A stretch of DNA of 16,505 nucleotides from CANHBY01 sp031374415. GTDB taxonomy: Bacteria; Pseudomonadota; Gammaproteobacteria; Burkholderiales; Burkholderiaceae_C. The DNA is taken from NCBI GenBank assembly GCA_031374415.1, contig JANMGB010000033.1, positions 1 through 16,505 of the forward strand. Reading direction: 5' to 3'. The notes under the pieces are model-generated. The model worked only from the letters and a program-made list of their open reading frames with translations, did no database searches and had not been told where the DNA came from. Positions 1 to 7,654 of this stretch are shown here, piece after piece. Position 1 is the first letter of the stretch. Each line of letters opens with the position of its first letter. The position numbers and the translations under genes were made by a program.

Positions 1-1
1 C

Positions 2-319
2 TACGCACAAGGCATCAAGGCGTTGACGATGCTGGCCGCCTTCCGACTGGCGGCCATGCTACTGGGATGGCCCTGGGTGATGCTGGTCGCAGGGATGGCC
101 TTGATCGACGCTCAAATCCGAAGACACGTCAAAACCAAGCACTTCGAAGGGCATGACCCGGAGCACTTTGCGGCCTACCTGGTTGGGTGCTCACTGCTGA
201 CATGCGCAGCGATGATGGCCGTCGTCATTCCCATGAACTTCCTGCCCATCCTGTGGCCTTGCCTGCTGGCCATCGTCCTGTTTGGACTGACACGGGCTTG
301 GGCAAGCTTTCACGTTTGA
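2..319 (+). CDS. DUF4400-like integrative conjugative element membrane protein (3' part)
   Basis: This is the C-terminal ~105 residues of a gene that enters from the left edge. The frame is open from base 2, so the TTG at 23 is not a real start. What is seen: a hydrophobic segment (residues around LLGWPWVMLVAGMALIDA), then a basic IRRHVKTK stretch with an acidic/His loop (FEGHDPEHF), then two more hydrophobic segments near the C-terminus. This layout (membrane helix, D-x-x-[IV]RR, loop, paired helices) resembles DUF4400/TIGR03747, the PFL_4697-type membrane proteins of GI-type ICE conjugation modules, which are thought to work with the element's type IV secretion apparatus in the inner membrane. 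The assignment rests on recalled pattern only. The stop overlaps the tail of the convergent FlhC-like gene by 10 bp, a compact arrangement that suggests both belong to one element. Confidence 0.6.
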   Translation, partial: YAQGIKALTMLAAFRLAAMLLGWPWVMLVAGMALIDAQIRRHVKTKHFEGHDPEHFAAYLVGCSLLTCAAMMAVVIPMNFLPILWPCLLAIVLFGLTRAWASFHV

Positions 320-900
320 TCGGCCATCGGTTCCCGCCGCAAAGCCGAGGGACTTGAGTGCTTGCGAGGGCGCAATTGGCCGGCCAGCGCTGAGCTCGAT
401 CCGGCTTGTTGGCCAATCAGCTCGCAAAACGGGCACGGCGCTTTCGCGCTGATCGATTGGATGTGCTGACATTCGCAAACCCCGCAGGTGTTGATCTCCA
501 GCCAAGGGTGGATGTATCGCCATCGGCCTTCAACCTTGGCTGCGACGTCAAACGCATGATCAAATTCCAGCCTTCTGTCGTGTAGCGCCAAGCCAGCAAC
601 CGAGCCATAGGCTGAAAGGATCGACTCCACCGGCCCAAATTTCTCTGACCGAAGCTTCGAAAAATGCGCAATGAACACACATGCCTCGAGCCGGCCCAGC
701 AGGTCCGCATGCAGGTACCACCGATACCCATCTGAGGGGCGTCCTATCGGGATGCGGGTGTCAGTGGCATTGGCTAATTGGGTCAGGGTATGGCGATGAA
801 GCCCCGTCAGGTACTGGATGGTTTGAAGACGTGCTCCCCATGACAGACAACTTTCAGCCACCTTCAAGGCATTGAAGTGGGCGAGTACGAGTGGCTTCAT
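310..900 (-). CDS. FlhC-like transcriptional activator subunit (probable ICE regulator)
   Basis: The product has 196 residues and resembles FlhC, the zinc-binding DNA-contacting partner of FlhD in the FlhD4C2 activator. Seen: the early FlhC-like segment SWGARLQTIQYLTGL (residues 20-34), a hydrophobic middle, and two Cys pairs, C139-x2-C142 and C156-x2-C159. Their spacing matches the four zinc-ligand Cys of FlhC (137, 140, 157, 160 in E. coli). C144 is an extra Cys. The start ATG overlaps the FlhD-like stop (ATGA), so the two are translationally coupled and probably made in equal amounts. Known relatives outside flagella are SetC, AcaC and BisC, which activate transfer genes of mobile elements. 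The neighbouring DUF4400-like gene favours that role here. No flagellar gene is visible. Family confidence is high; the exact role is inferred. Confidence 0.8.
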   Translation of the reverse strand: MKPLVLAHFNALKVAESCLSWGARLQTIQYLTGLHRHTLTQLANATDTRIPIGRPSDGYRWYLHADLLGRLEACVFIAHFSKLRSEKFGPVESILSAYGSVAGLALHDRRLEFDHAFDVAAKVEGRWRYIHPWLEINTCGVCECQHIQSISAKAPCPFCELIGQQAGSSSALAGQLRPRKHSSPSALRREPMADQT

Positions 901-1202
901 GGGGTCGGCACCTCACGCGGCCGGACTTTGGCTCTCAACATCAGAGTCACCACCTTGGGCTCGCGATGAGACCGCAACAGCGACACCAGATCCGCACGCG
1001 GTGGAAACAAGCTGATCTGCCCCACGCAGACAACCAGCTGAAGAATGTCGTCCAGGCCCAGTTCGCACAGCACCTGAAGGTCTTCCTGTCCAAGCTGATA
1101 GGTCAGGCAGGCGTCAGAGGGGTTTTGTCGGGCGGCATCTTGTATCGTGAAGAGCATGGCCATATTGGCCAGTTGAATGGTCGAGAGCCTGTCAGGTGCC
1201 AT
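897..1202 (-). CDS. FlhD-like transcriptional activator subunit
   Basis: The product has 101 residues, close to the ~116 of FlhD. The stretch LANMAMLFTIQDAARQNPSD followed by YQLGQEDLQVLCELGLDDILQLVV matches the FlhD plan: a first helix of the type Y-L-x-L-A-Q-x-x-I-x-x-D, then R/Q-L-G, then an L-rich helix pair and a hydrophobic V-G-Q-I-S-L-F-x-P segment (FlhD has Q-L-V-C-x-F). FlhD dimers act with FlhC to bind DNA and recruit RNA polymerase. The start ATG at 1202 is supported by an AAGGAG Shine-Dalgarno 8 nt upstream (minus strand, 1211-1216). The gene is first in a two-gene unit with the FlhC-like gene (4-bp overlap). The C-terminus is short and basic and unlike E. coli FlhD. Alternatives are SetD/AcaD/BisD-type element activators, which I favour over a flagellar regulator. 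Confidence 0.75.
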   Translation of the reverse strand: MAPDRLSTIQLANMAMLFTIQDAARQNPSDACLTYQLGQEDLQVLCELGLDDILQLVVCVGQISLFPPRADLVSLLRSHREPKVVTLMLRAKVRPREVPTP

Positions 1203-1392
1203 GCTCGTTGCTCCTTCTCACGTATGCAAAATAATTGCGCTAAGACGCATCGATTAATGCTATCTGCAAGCTCTTCTGTGTCAAGGCTGTTTCCCCCTTG
1301 TAACCCCCATGAAGCAAAAACAAAAAGGTAACGGTATGTATCAAAGCCAGTCAGGGCCTGGGTTGGTAGGGTGATACCCGGCGTCCAAAGTC

Positions 1393-1420
1393 TTGCAAGC
1401 GCCATTGTTTTGAGTACCAT
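1393..1420 (+). promoter_or_regulatory. candidate sigma70 promoter of the response-regulator operon
   Basis: TTGCAA (1393-1398) and TACCAT (1415-1420) are separated by 16 nt, giving a fair -35/-10 pair about 48 nt before the ATG at 1468. A perfect short dyad, GGGTGATACCC (1369-1379), lies just upstream and could be an operator, possibly for the operon's own regulator. This was read by eye with no transcription data. The 265-bp gap (1203-1467) also has to hold the divergent promoter for the FlhD-like gene, for which I see no convincing -35/-10. Confidence 0.35.
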
Positions 1421-1467
1421 CAACCGTTGTGCTCAATGCGTATGAACGCAATTCGACAGGAGCTTGG

Positions 1468-2106
1468 ATGAAACCAGTTCGGGTCATGGTGGCCGACGAT
1501 CACCCGCTTATTCTTGAGGGCTTAAGCACTGCGTTGCAGCGCCATGGATTGGATGTGGTCGGCAGCGAGACTCGCGCTGACCATGTGCTGGCGTGCTATC
1601 AAAAGTTTCGGCCCGACGTGGTGGTGTTGGACGTTCGGTTCGGCAGCTCAATGACAGGCCTGGACCTTGCACGCGAACTGGTGCAATGCAAGGTGCCGGC
1701 CAAAGTGGTCTTTTACAGCCAGTTCGATCAGCTCGAACTGGTGCGCGAGGCCTACCGGCTCGGGGGCCTGGGCTTTGTGAGCAAACTCTTTGAGCCCAAG
1801 GTGTTGGTCGAGGCCATTGAGCTGGCTGCAAGGGGTGAAACTTATTTTCTTCCTGAGATCGTCAAGCAACTCGCCATGATCGGCGTCAGGGGTGACGATT
1901 CACCGCAATGCAAGCTCGACCCGCGGGAGTTTGAGGTTTTCAAGCTCATTGCCAATGGACTGACCATTGCTCACATTGCACAGAAGATGGATCTGTCGTC
2001 ACGAACCATTAACAACATCTCTTTGGAGATCAAGCAAAAGCTTGGTGTCCAAAAAGCGGTCGACATGGCACGTTTGGCCCTTAAGCACGGTGTGATTGAA
2101 TCTTGA
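1468..2106 (+). CDS. NarL/LuxR-family response regulator
   Basis: The product has 212 residues from the ATG at 1468. That start has AGGAG 5 nt upstream (1458-1462) and begins directly at the receiver fold (KPVRVMVADDHP). A TTG 39 nt earlier is in frame but lacks a ribosome site. Receiver domain (1-~120): acidic pair D10/D11, phospho-acceptor D55 (VVVLDVRFG), S84 and K106. LuxR-type helix-turn-helix (~150-212): L-D-P-R-E-F-E-V-F, IANGLTIAHIAQKM, SSRTIN, KLGVQKA. The recognition helix has NNIS where many family members have N-H-L-S. The protein should bind DNA when phosphorylated, most likely by the histidine kinase at the far end of the same operon. It is followed 7 bp later by the CPBP protease gene. 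Its targets probably include this operon, which is inferred from the upstream dyad only. Confidence 0.9.
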   Translation: MKPVRVMVADDHPLILEGLSTALQRHGLDVVGSETRADHVLACYQKFRPDVVVLDVRFGSSMTGLDLARELVQCKVPAKVVFYSQFDQLELVREAYRLGGLGFVSKLFEPKVLVEAIELAARGETYFLPEIVKQLAMIGVRGDDSPQCKLDPREFEVFKLIANGLTIAHIAQKMDLSSRTINNISLEIKQKLGVQKAVDMARLALKHGVIES

Positions 2107-2113
2107 GGCGCCC

Positions 2114-2974
2114 ATGACATTGACCTTTTTGATGTTGAGCTTGGCCATCTTGGCGGTCTGGATGGCCCCCGTGCGCCTGGGCGACTCGCTGCGACTGCCG
2201 CTTTGGATACCCCTTTTTGCCGCGTCGCTCATCGCGGCGTGGTTCAGCCACATTTTGATGCCCATCGGTCTGGCCGCGCTGATGGTGCTGGCGGGCTGCG
2301 CCTACAGCCTGTCGCTTGCCAAAGGCGTCTGGTCACGCCGGATACTTTCAATCGCTTGTGCCATTTTGGCCATTGCCCTGTCTGTGCATGGGGTGCCCGG
2401 ATTTTCCAACCCCCTCATTTTCGACTCCCAATTGGGCCCTGACGCTGCGCCGTACAAGCTGTACTTCAACTATGACAAGGGTGTCGTAGGTTTGTTGCTG
2501 CTGGCGTTGCTCTGCAAGCCAGCAACTTGTGCGAAAGCGCGTCTGCAGTCCCTGGTTCGCGGAGTCACGCTGGGCATCCTTGCTGGCTTGGGCTTGATGG
2601 CGTTGGCATGGTCTATCGGCTACGTTCGCTTGGACATCAAATGGCCGACGATTGCATTGTCATTCTTGTGGGCCAACTTGTTTCTCACCTGCCTGGCTGA
2701 GGAAGCGTTTTTTCGGGGATGGTTGCAGGAACGTTGGACTCAATCCTTTGGCACCCCATCGAAATGGGCATGGGTTCCTGTCGTCCTGTCTGCCGTCTTG
2801 TTTGGGGCCGTCCATCTGCCGGCGGGTGGCGTTGTGGCTGTGCTCGCCACTGTGGCAGGGTTCATCTATGCCGGGGCCTTTGCTCGTTATCGCCAAATTG
2901 AAGTGGCGGTACTCATCCATTTTGTGGTCAATGCAATTCACTTTTTAGGGTTCACGTATCCGCGCTTGCAGTAA
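2114..2974 (+). CDS. CPBP-family intramembrane glutamic protease
   Basis: The product has 286 residues from the ATG at 2114, which is preceded by GAGG; an in-frame TTG at 2096 lies inside the response-regulator gene and is less likely. The protein is very hydrophobic, with about 7-8 membrane segments. All three CPBP (Abi/Rce1-type) signature motifs are present: E196-E197-x3-R201 (EEAFFRG), F230-x3-H234 (FGAVH) and H269-x3-N273 (HFVVN). Rce1-like enzymes cleave near membrane surfaces; bacterial members process peptides, act in bacteriocin self-immunity, or regulate membrane signalling. Sitting between the regulator and the TonB receptor, it may trim a membrane or secreted component of this sensing system, but no substrate is visible. 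The active-site residues look intact, so it is probably catalytic. Confidence 0.88.
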   Translation: MTLTFLMLSLAILAVWMAPVRLGDSLRLPLWIPLFAASLIAAWFSHILMPIGLAALMVLAGCAYSLSLAKGVWSRRILSIACAILAIALSVHGVPGFSNPLIFDSQLGPDAAPYKLYFNYDKGVVGLLLLALLCKPATCAKARLQSLVRGVTLGILAGLGLMALAWSIGYVRLDIKWPTIALSFLWANLFLTCLAEEAFFRGWLQERWTQSFGTPSKWAWVPVVLSAVLFGAVHLPAGGVVAVLATVAGFIYAGAFARYRQIEVAVLIHFVVNAIHFLGFTYPRLQ

Positions 2975-3006
2975 GCGTTGTTGACGCAGTAAAGGAGCTT
3001 GTCACC

Positions 3007-5142
3007 ATGGCCTCATTCCAAGCATTCAAGGGGTCTGCCTGGGGGGCTGTTGCCTTGATGGCACCAGCGTGTTTCGCACAGCCTGTTGAGTTGGGCGACA
3101 TGGATTTACCCGGTGGAAACACGCCACCCGTCGTGATCACGACCACCCGCTTGCGACAGCCCTTGTCTGATGTTCCCGCCAGCGTCACCGTGATCACGGC
3201 AGACACACTTCGAAAGCTGAATATCTCAAGCGTGGTCGATGCCCTCAGACTCGTTCCCGGCATGGAAATCACCGAGCCGGGTGGCGCAGACACCCGGGTC
3301 AATTACCACGGCACCAATGCACTGAACCCCCGTCGAATGAACGTGCTCATCGATGGCATCTCTGCCTACCGCCCAGGATTTTCAACGGTTTACTGGCACC
3401 AGTTGCCCATCGTGATGGATGACATTGATCGGATCGAGGTCACGCGGGGCCCCAACTCCGCGGGCTACGGACCCAACTCCATGATGGCGGTGGTCAACAT
3501 CATCAGCAAGCACCCAAAAGACGTGCCCCGGGCAACAGGGATCGTTCGCATCAACGACCGTGGGCAGCGAGAAGTAACGGCCCGCATGGCCGCGGACGTG
3601 GGTGCTTCAACGCTGCGCATCACCGCCAGCGAGGAGGCCCAACCGGGATACGACCAACTGGGCCGCATCAATCAAGACCACGACAGCATTCACCTCAAAC
3701 GGCTGAATCTTCGCAGTGAGAGTCGAATTTCTCCCACTGAAAACTTGGGCCTACAGTTGGCATGGGTGCAGGGCGTGAATCAAGTCCAGTTTGTCGAGCC
3801 CTACCAGACCAGCTTTCCCGATCAAAAGGTTCGAGACATCTACCTCAGCGGCCTCTACACCCAGAGACTGTCGAGCGAGCATGAGTGGAAGATCCACATC
3901 AACCACGCGGACTACAGCATTGCGCAAGCTTGGGCCAGTTGCTTGCCTACAGCCCTGCTGCTGCCAGAGTTGTACGAGCTTTGGCGGCTCAGTCCCGCGG
4001 CTGTCAATGCTCTGTTGGCTGGGCGTGTGCCCACAGGCACCACGCCGCAAGAGAATGCACAAATCAACGCCGCCGCCTTGGCCCTGCGCAATTTGGGCGC
4101 ACGTGCCCGTCAACCCACCTGTGTGCAAGCCAATCAGGACTTCTTCGAGAAGCGCACCGATATAGAGTTCCAGGACACAAGGGTGCTGTCGGAACAGCTC
4201 AGAGTGATCAGCGGCTTGGGCGCTCGGCACCACGTCGCCCGCAGCCAGACCTTTCTCGGTGGCGAGCTGAGCAACGATTCCCTGCGCGCTTTTGGCAGCA
4301 TCGAGTATCGACCCCGAAAATGGCTCACCCTCAACGCAGGCGGCTACATAGACCGAGATCGGCTGAGCCAATCAACGTTCTCTCCGCGCGCGGCAGCCAA
4401 CTTTCATCTCTCCGACAGCCAGACCCTGCGCTTTGTGTTCTCCCAGGGAACGCATACCCCGGACATCTTTGAGCAACGTGCCAACTGGAGCTACAACCTA
4501 ACCCAGGTCGCTCCACCCCTCCATGGCAGCACGAACGCGAAGTTTTACAGGAGCGCGACGGCTCCAGGTAATTTGCGTCCTGAGCGCATGACTTCCAAGG
4601 AGCTGGGGTACCTGTTGGCTTTGAAGCCCGCGGGCTTGCTCCTTGATCTCAAAGTGTTCGAAGACCGCTTGAGCAACTTGATCTCGGAGAAGCTGCAAGT
4701 GGCCAGCTTCTCCCCCACCAACAACAACAGCCTCAGGCTTCGAGGTTTCGAGTTGCAAAGCCAGTGGAACTGGTCGCCACAGTCGTCGCTGTGGTTCAAC
4801 TACGCCTACCTGCAAAATGCACAGGCCACCTCTGTGTTCGAGCAGACCCAATACGCACGGCACAGCGGCTCGCTGGCCTTAAGCCACCAGTTCTCTGAAC
4901 TCTGGAGCGGGTCAGTCGCTCACTACGCCGCCTCCGGCAACGGGCTCGGACAAAGCCACTATGGCCGCCAAGACCTGGCCGTGACACGTCAAGGCCGAGG
5001 CGCCATCCCCTGGCGTGTCACGCTCGGGGTTAGCCGTTTAGACAACACCAGCCCCACGTATTTTCAGGATGTCGGCTCCGTGTTGGAGAACCGGTATGAC
5101 AATCGACTCAGCGTCTTTGGCCAGCTGCAAGTCAACTATTGA
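3007..5142 (+). CDS. TonB-dependent outer-membrane receptor
   Basis: The product has 711 residues. AAAGGAG at 2991-2997 supports the ATG. The N-terminus is a signal peptide with likely cleavage after residue 24 (ACFA|QP). A TonB-box-like VVITTTR follows near residue 39, then a plug domain (~50-170) with DVPASVTVIT, a VDALRLVPGMEI segment, NVLIDGISAY, the IDRIEVTRGPNSAGYG motif and VNIISK. The remainder is a barrel ending in an aromatic residue (QLQVNY). A long predicted outer loop (~312-372) is bounded by two Cys (C312, C372) that could form a disulfide. Such receptors import scarce ligands (siderophores, cobalamin, metals, sugars, others) using TonB energy. I see no N-terminal sigma-regulator signalling domain, so ligand sensing probably runs through the neighbouring binding protein and kinase. 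The ligand cannot be told from sequence alone. Confidence 0.92.
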   Translation: MASFQAFKGSAWGAVALMAPACFAQPVELGDMDLPGGNTPPVVITTTRLRQPLSDVPASVTVITADTLRKLNISSVVDALRLVPGMEITEPGGADTRVNYHGTNALNPRRMNVLIDGISAYRPGFSTVYWHQLPIVMDDIDRIEVTRGPNSAGYGPNSMMAVVNIISKHPKDVPRATGIVRINDRGQREVTARMAADVGASTLRITASEEAQPGYDQLGRINQDHDSIHLKRLNLRSESRISPTENLGLQLAWVQGVNQVQFVEPYQTSFPDQKVRDIYLSGLYTQRLSSEHEWKIHINHADYSIAQAWASCLPTALLLPELYELWRLSPAAVNALLAGRVPTGTTPQENAQINAAALALRNLGARARQPTCVQANQDFFEKRTDIEFQDTRVLSEQLRVISGLGARHHVARSQTFLGGELSNDSLRAFGSIEYRPRKWLTLNAGGYIDRDRLSQSTFSPRAAANFHLSDSQTLRFVFSQGTHTPDIFEQRANWSYNLTQVAPPLHGSTNAKFYRSATAPGNLRPERMTSKELGYLLALKPAGLLLDLKVFEDRLSNLISEKLQVASFSPTNNNSLRLRGFELQSQWNWSPQSSLWFNYAYLQNAQATSVFEQTQYARHSGSLALSHQFSELWSGSVAHYAASGNGLGQSHYGRQDLAVTRQGRGAIPWRVTLGVSRLDNTSPTYFQDVGSVLENRYDNRLSVFGQLQVNY

Positions 5143-5169
5143 ACTCAAACACGCAGTCCGTGCCTACTC

Positions 5170-6045
5170 GTGCAACGACGACACTTTCTATGGGGATCAA
5201 TGGCAGGGCTGGTTGCGCAAAGCAGCTGGTCGAAGTCCATGGAGCTGCGATTTTTTGCGGGTGACGACACCCAGCTTGCGTCGCCCATCATCGAGTCTTT
5301 GCGGCGCTCGTTTCCCGGTTTGACCGCGTCTGCGGGTCTCAAAGACGGACCTGGCGTAGCCATCGCCATTGGCCCGAGCGGCTTGAGACAAGCGCTTCAG
5401 TCGGGCAGTCATGCTCGCATTCTCTGCCTGTTTTGCTCGGGGCCCTCATTCCGTGAATTGACAGGCTCGTTGAATCCAGACGCTGCGCGTCGAGTGAGCG
5501 CGGTCTATGCCGAGGCTGCGCCAAGTCAACAGATGGCTCTGATCCATAAGCTTTACGGCCGGCGGGTTGTTGTCGGCGTTTTGCTGGGCCAGGCCACCGC
5601 CTACCTGGAGCCGACTCTGCGCTACGCCGCAGAGTCGGCCAAACTGGATGTTCTTGTCGCTCACCATACCGAGGGCAGCACATCACGCTCGCTGCTTCAA
5701 CTCAGCGCAGCCGATGTCTTGTTGACAGTGCCTGACCGCGAAATCTACAACGCCAACAGCCTGCGAGAGGTTCTGGAGGCAAGCTACCGACGTGCCATGC
5801 CAATGATCGGGTATTCCACGGGCATGGTGAATGCCGGCGCCTTGGCATGTGCCTACGCCAGCGTTGACGATGTGATCGGCCACGCCAGTGGGCTCATCGA
5901 CGCCATGAACACTGGCTTGCTCCCTGAACCAGGTTTCTGCCGCTTCTGGCGCGTGGCTGTCAATGATCGTGTCGCACGGTCCTTGAATCTCTCCATTGAT
6001 GATGGCGTTCGGCATTTGGGCATCCAGCCGCCTGGGGGTTATTGA
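5170..6045 (+). CDS. periplasmic substrate-binding protein, ABC_sub_bind-like
   Basis: The product has 291 residues from a GTG start, 27 bp after the receptor gene; no strong ribosome site is seen. GTG is chosen because it yields an N-terminal twin-arginine-like signal (QRRHFLWG, then a hydrophobic stretch to about residue 20). The body shows the two-lobe plan of the ABC_sub_bind (PF04392) family: GRRVVVGVLLGQ at the start of the second lobe, ADVLLTVPDREIYNA, then PMIGYSTGMVNAGALACAYAS, close to the family's V-x-G-x-S-x-G-M-V-x-A-G-A-L. No ABC permease or ATPase gene is in the operon, so it is an orphan. The next gene, a histidine kinase, overlaps it by one base. The simplest reading is that it captures the receptor's ligand in the periplasm and presents it to the kinase. 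The role is inferred; the family call is moderately firm. Confidence 0.75.
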   Translation: MQRRHFLWGSMAGLVAQSSWSKSMELRFFAGDDTQLASPIIESLRRSFPGLTASAGLKDGPGVAIAIGPSGLRQALQSGSHARILCLFCSGPSFRELTGSLNPDAARRVSAVYAEAAPSQQMALIHKLYGRRVVVGVLLGQATAYLEPTLRYAAESAKLDVLVAHHTEGSTSRSLLQLSAADVLLTVPDREIYNANSLREVLEASYRRAMPMIGYSTGMVNAGALACAYASVDDVIGHASGLIDAMNTGLLPEPGFCRFWRVAVNDRVARSLNLSIDDGVRHLGIQPPGGY

Positions 6046-7514
6046 TGAAGGCAGTCGGTGCGCGCAGGCTGAGCATCACCACACAGTTGGTTCTGATGGC
6101 CGTTATCCCAACGTTCTTCATGGCGGTCGTCACGAATTTTTATCTCTATCAGGCAGCCCGAGAGGAGGTTTTGCAGGACGTTGCCGCACAGGGCCAGCTC
6201 ATTGCATCTTCATTGGCCCAAAGTTCACCGTACGCTATCGTCTCTGGCAACACACAGCAACTTGAGAGATCGCTCGCGCGTTTGGTGACAACGCAGCGGG
6301 GCGTGCAGGCCATTCAGATTGATGATGTACAGGGTCAAACCATTCTGGCGGTGGGCGCTGCGGGGCAGGGCGCCATTGCATCGGCAGCACCGGTGCACTT
6401 TGAGCAATTGAGTGCGGCAGTTTTTGACGACGCGGGGCCCCATGTGTCCATGGGCACGTCAACGAATACGACTGACGATGTGACGGTCATTGGTCGCGTC
6501 CTGGTGTTGATGTCGGCGGAGCCGATCTTTGAGCTCAAGCGGCAGCGGCTCTTTTGGGCCACCTTGATCATCGTGGTGGCCGCCATCGGAAGCATGACGC
6601 TTGGACTGAGCATGGCTTTGCGGCTGCGCAGCCCACTGAGGGGATTTGTTCAAGCGCTGCGTCAAATCGGTGCGGGAGACTACAACCTTGCCTTCAACCC
6701 GCATCTTCGTGGGGAGCTTGCAGCCATACAGGACGTGATCCGGGTCATGGCGGAGGCGCTGCAGGCCTCGCGGCAACTGCTCGAAGACAAGGTGCAGCAA
6801 CGCACCCACGAGCTCCACCAAGCCTTGCGAATGGCCAATCAAGCCAACCAAGACAAGGGCAGACTGATCAACCGTGGCAACGAGTTGATTGAAGACGAGC
6901 GCCGGCGGATAGCTCTGGAGATTCACGACTCATTTAACGCGGCCATCGTGACCTTGCGGCTGTGGACTGGTTCGCTCACCGCCAAGCCCAATGTCGATCC
7001 TGAAACAGCTAATTTAGCGCGCAAGCTCATGAGCGGGTTGGACGACTTGTACAGAAATGCCCGACGACTCATCAAACAGATGCACCCGGAAATCATGGAC
7101 ACACTGGGGCTGCGGGCCGCGTTGGAAGAAATGGTGCGAAACCTGGATGAGGCCCATCCAGAATGCCGCTTCAGATTGCGTGCCGCTGACACGATCAGCA
7201 CCCTGAGAGATGCACGTGCCATCACCGTTTACCGTCTTGTTCAAGAGGCCTTGTCCAATGTGGTCAAGCATGCCCATGCGAGCCAGGCAATCGTGGAGGT
7301 GTCCTTGAGTTCAGAAGGTGTCATTCACCTGACCATTGAAGACACGGGGCGAGGCTTCGATGTTGACCAACGGCAGGGGGAAGGCATTGGGCTGATAGGA
7401 ATGCGTGAGCGTGTCCTGGCTGCGCAGGGTCAGCTCAAAATCGAGTCCACGTCGCAAGGCACACGGGTTTTGATCGATCTGCCACCAATCGTTGGAACGG
7501 TGACCGACGATTGA
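6045..7514 (+). CDS. NarX/UhpB-type sensor histidine kinase
   Basis: The product has 489 residues. The ATG at 6045 shares its A with the preceding TGA, so translation is coupled to the binding-protein gene; a TTG at 6042 is less likely. Order: TM1 (~12-33); a periplasmic sensor domain (~34-168) resembling the BarA/UhpB sCache-like type (QLIASSLAQSSPYAIVSGN); TM2 (~170-193); HAMP (~194-246); a coiled linker; a HisKA_3 dimerisation box with phospho-acceptor H294 in ERRRIALEIHDSFNAAI; and an HATPase domain with N405 (EALSNVVKHAHA), DTGRGFD (433-439) and GEGIGLIGMRERV. The HisKA_3 class pairs with NarL-type regulators, fitting the first gene of this operon. The kinase likely reads the ligand state of the binding protein or receptor and phosphorylates D55 of that regulator. 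All catalytic motifs are intact. Confidence 0.9.
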   Translation: MKAVGARRLSITTQLVLMAVIPTFFMAVVTNFYLYQAAREEVLQDVAAQGQLIASSLAQSSPYAIVSGNTQQLERSLARLVTTQRGVQAIQIDDVQGQTILAVGAAGQGAIASAAPVHFEQLSAAVFDDAGPHVSMGTSTNTTDDVTVIGRVLVLMSAEPIFELKRQRLFWATLIIVVAAIGSMTLGLSMALRLRSPLRGFVQALRQIGAGDYNLAFNPHLRGELAAIQDVIRVMAEALQASRQLLEDKVQQRTHELHQALRMANQANQDKGRLINRGNELIEDERRRIALEIHDSFNAAIVTLRLWTGSLTAKPNVDPETANLARKLMSGLDDLYRNARRLIKQMHPEIMDTLGLRAALEEMVRNLDEAHPECRFRLRAADTISTLRDARAITVYRLVQEALSNVVKHAHASQAIVEVSLSSEGVIHLTIEDTGRGFDVDQRQGEGIGLIGMRERVLAAQGQLKIESTSQGTRVLIDLPPIVGTVTDD

Positions 7515-7527
7515 GGATTCGTGCCTT

Positions 7528-7570
7528 GGCTGGGTCAGGCTGATGCGGATGAGCGATTAACCGACCAGCC
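7528..7570 (+). terminator. weak inverted repeat after the sensing operon
   Basis: GGCTGGGTC (7528-7536) can pair with GACCAGCC (7563-7570), with one bulged base, 14 bp after the histidine-kinase stop. No U-run follows and the loop is long (26 nt), so it is at best a weak or rho-assisted end signal, or a regulatory hairpin before the SRAP gene. Confidence 0.2.
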
Positions 7571-7654
7571 TATCATCGAAGATTGTTGGCGAAAGTGCCG
7601 GTGGTGATTTCGGCAAAGAATCCAGACTGGGCTGGATGTGTTCCAATTTGTCGC

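Noticed and set aside
891..1331. 146-codon plus-strand reading frame over the FlhD-like gene
   Set aside because: Antisense to the FlhD-like gene, which has family similarity, a Shine-Dalgarno and coupling to the FlhC-like gene.
1429..1467. Earlier TTG start for the response regulator
   Set aside because: It has no ribosome site and adds residues before the receiver fold, whereas the ATG at 1468 has AGGAG at good spacing.
3751..4371. 206-codon minus-strand reading frame inside the TonB receptor gene
   Set aside because: Antisense to a well-supported receptor with plug and barrel; typical shadow in GC-rich DNA.
5170..7514. Binding protein as part of an ABC importer
   Set aside because: No permease or ATPase gene is adjacent; the gene is coupled to a histidine kinase instead.
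7583..7654. N-terminal extension of the SRAP gene
   Set aside because: It would bury the required catalytic Cys2; the GTG at 7655 restores M-C-Y-S-A-Q.
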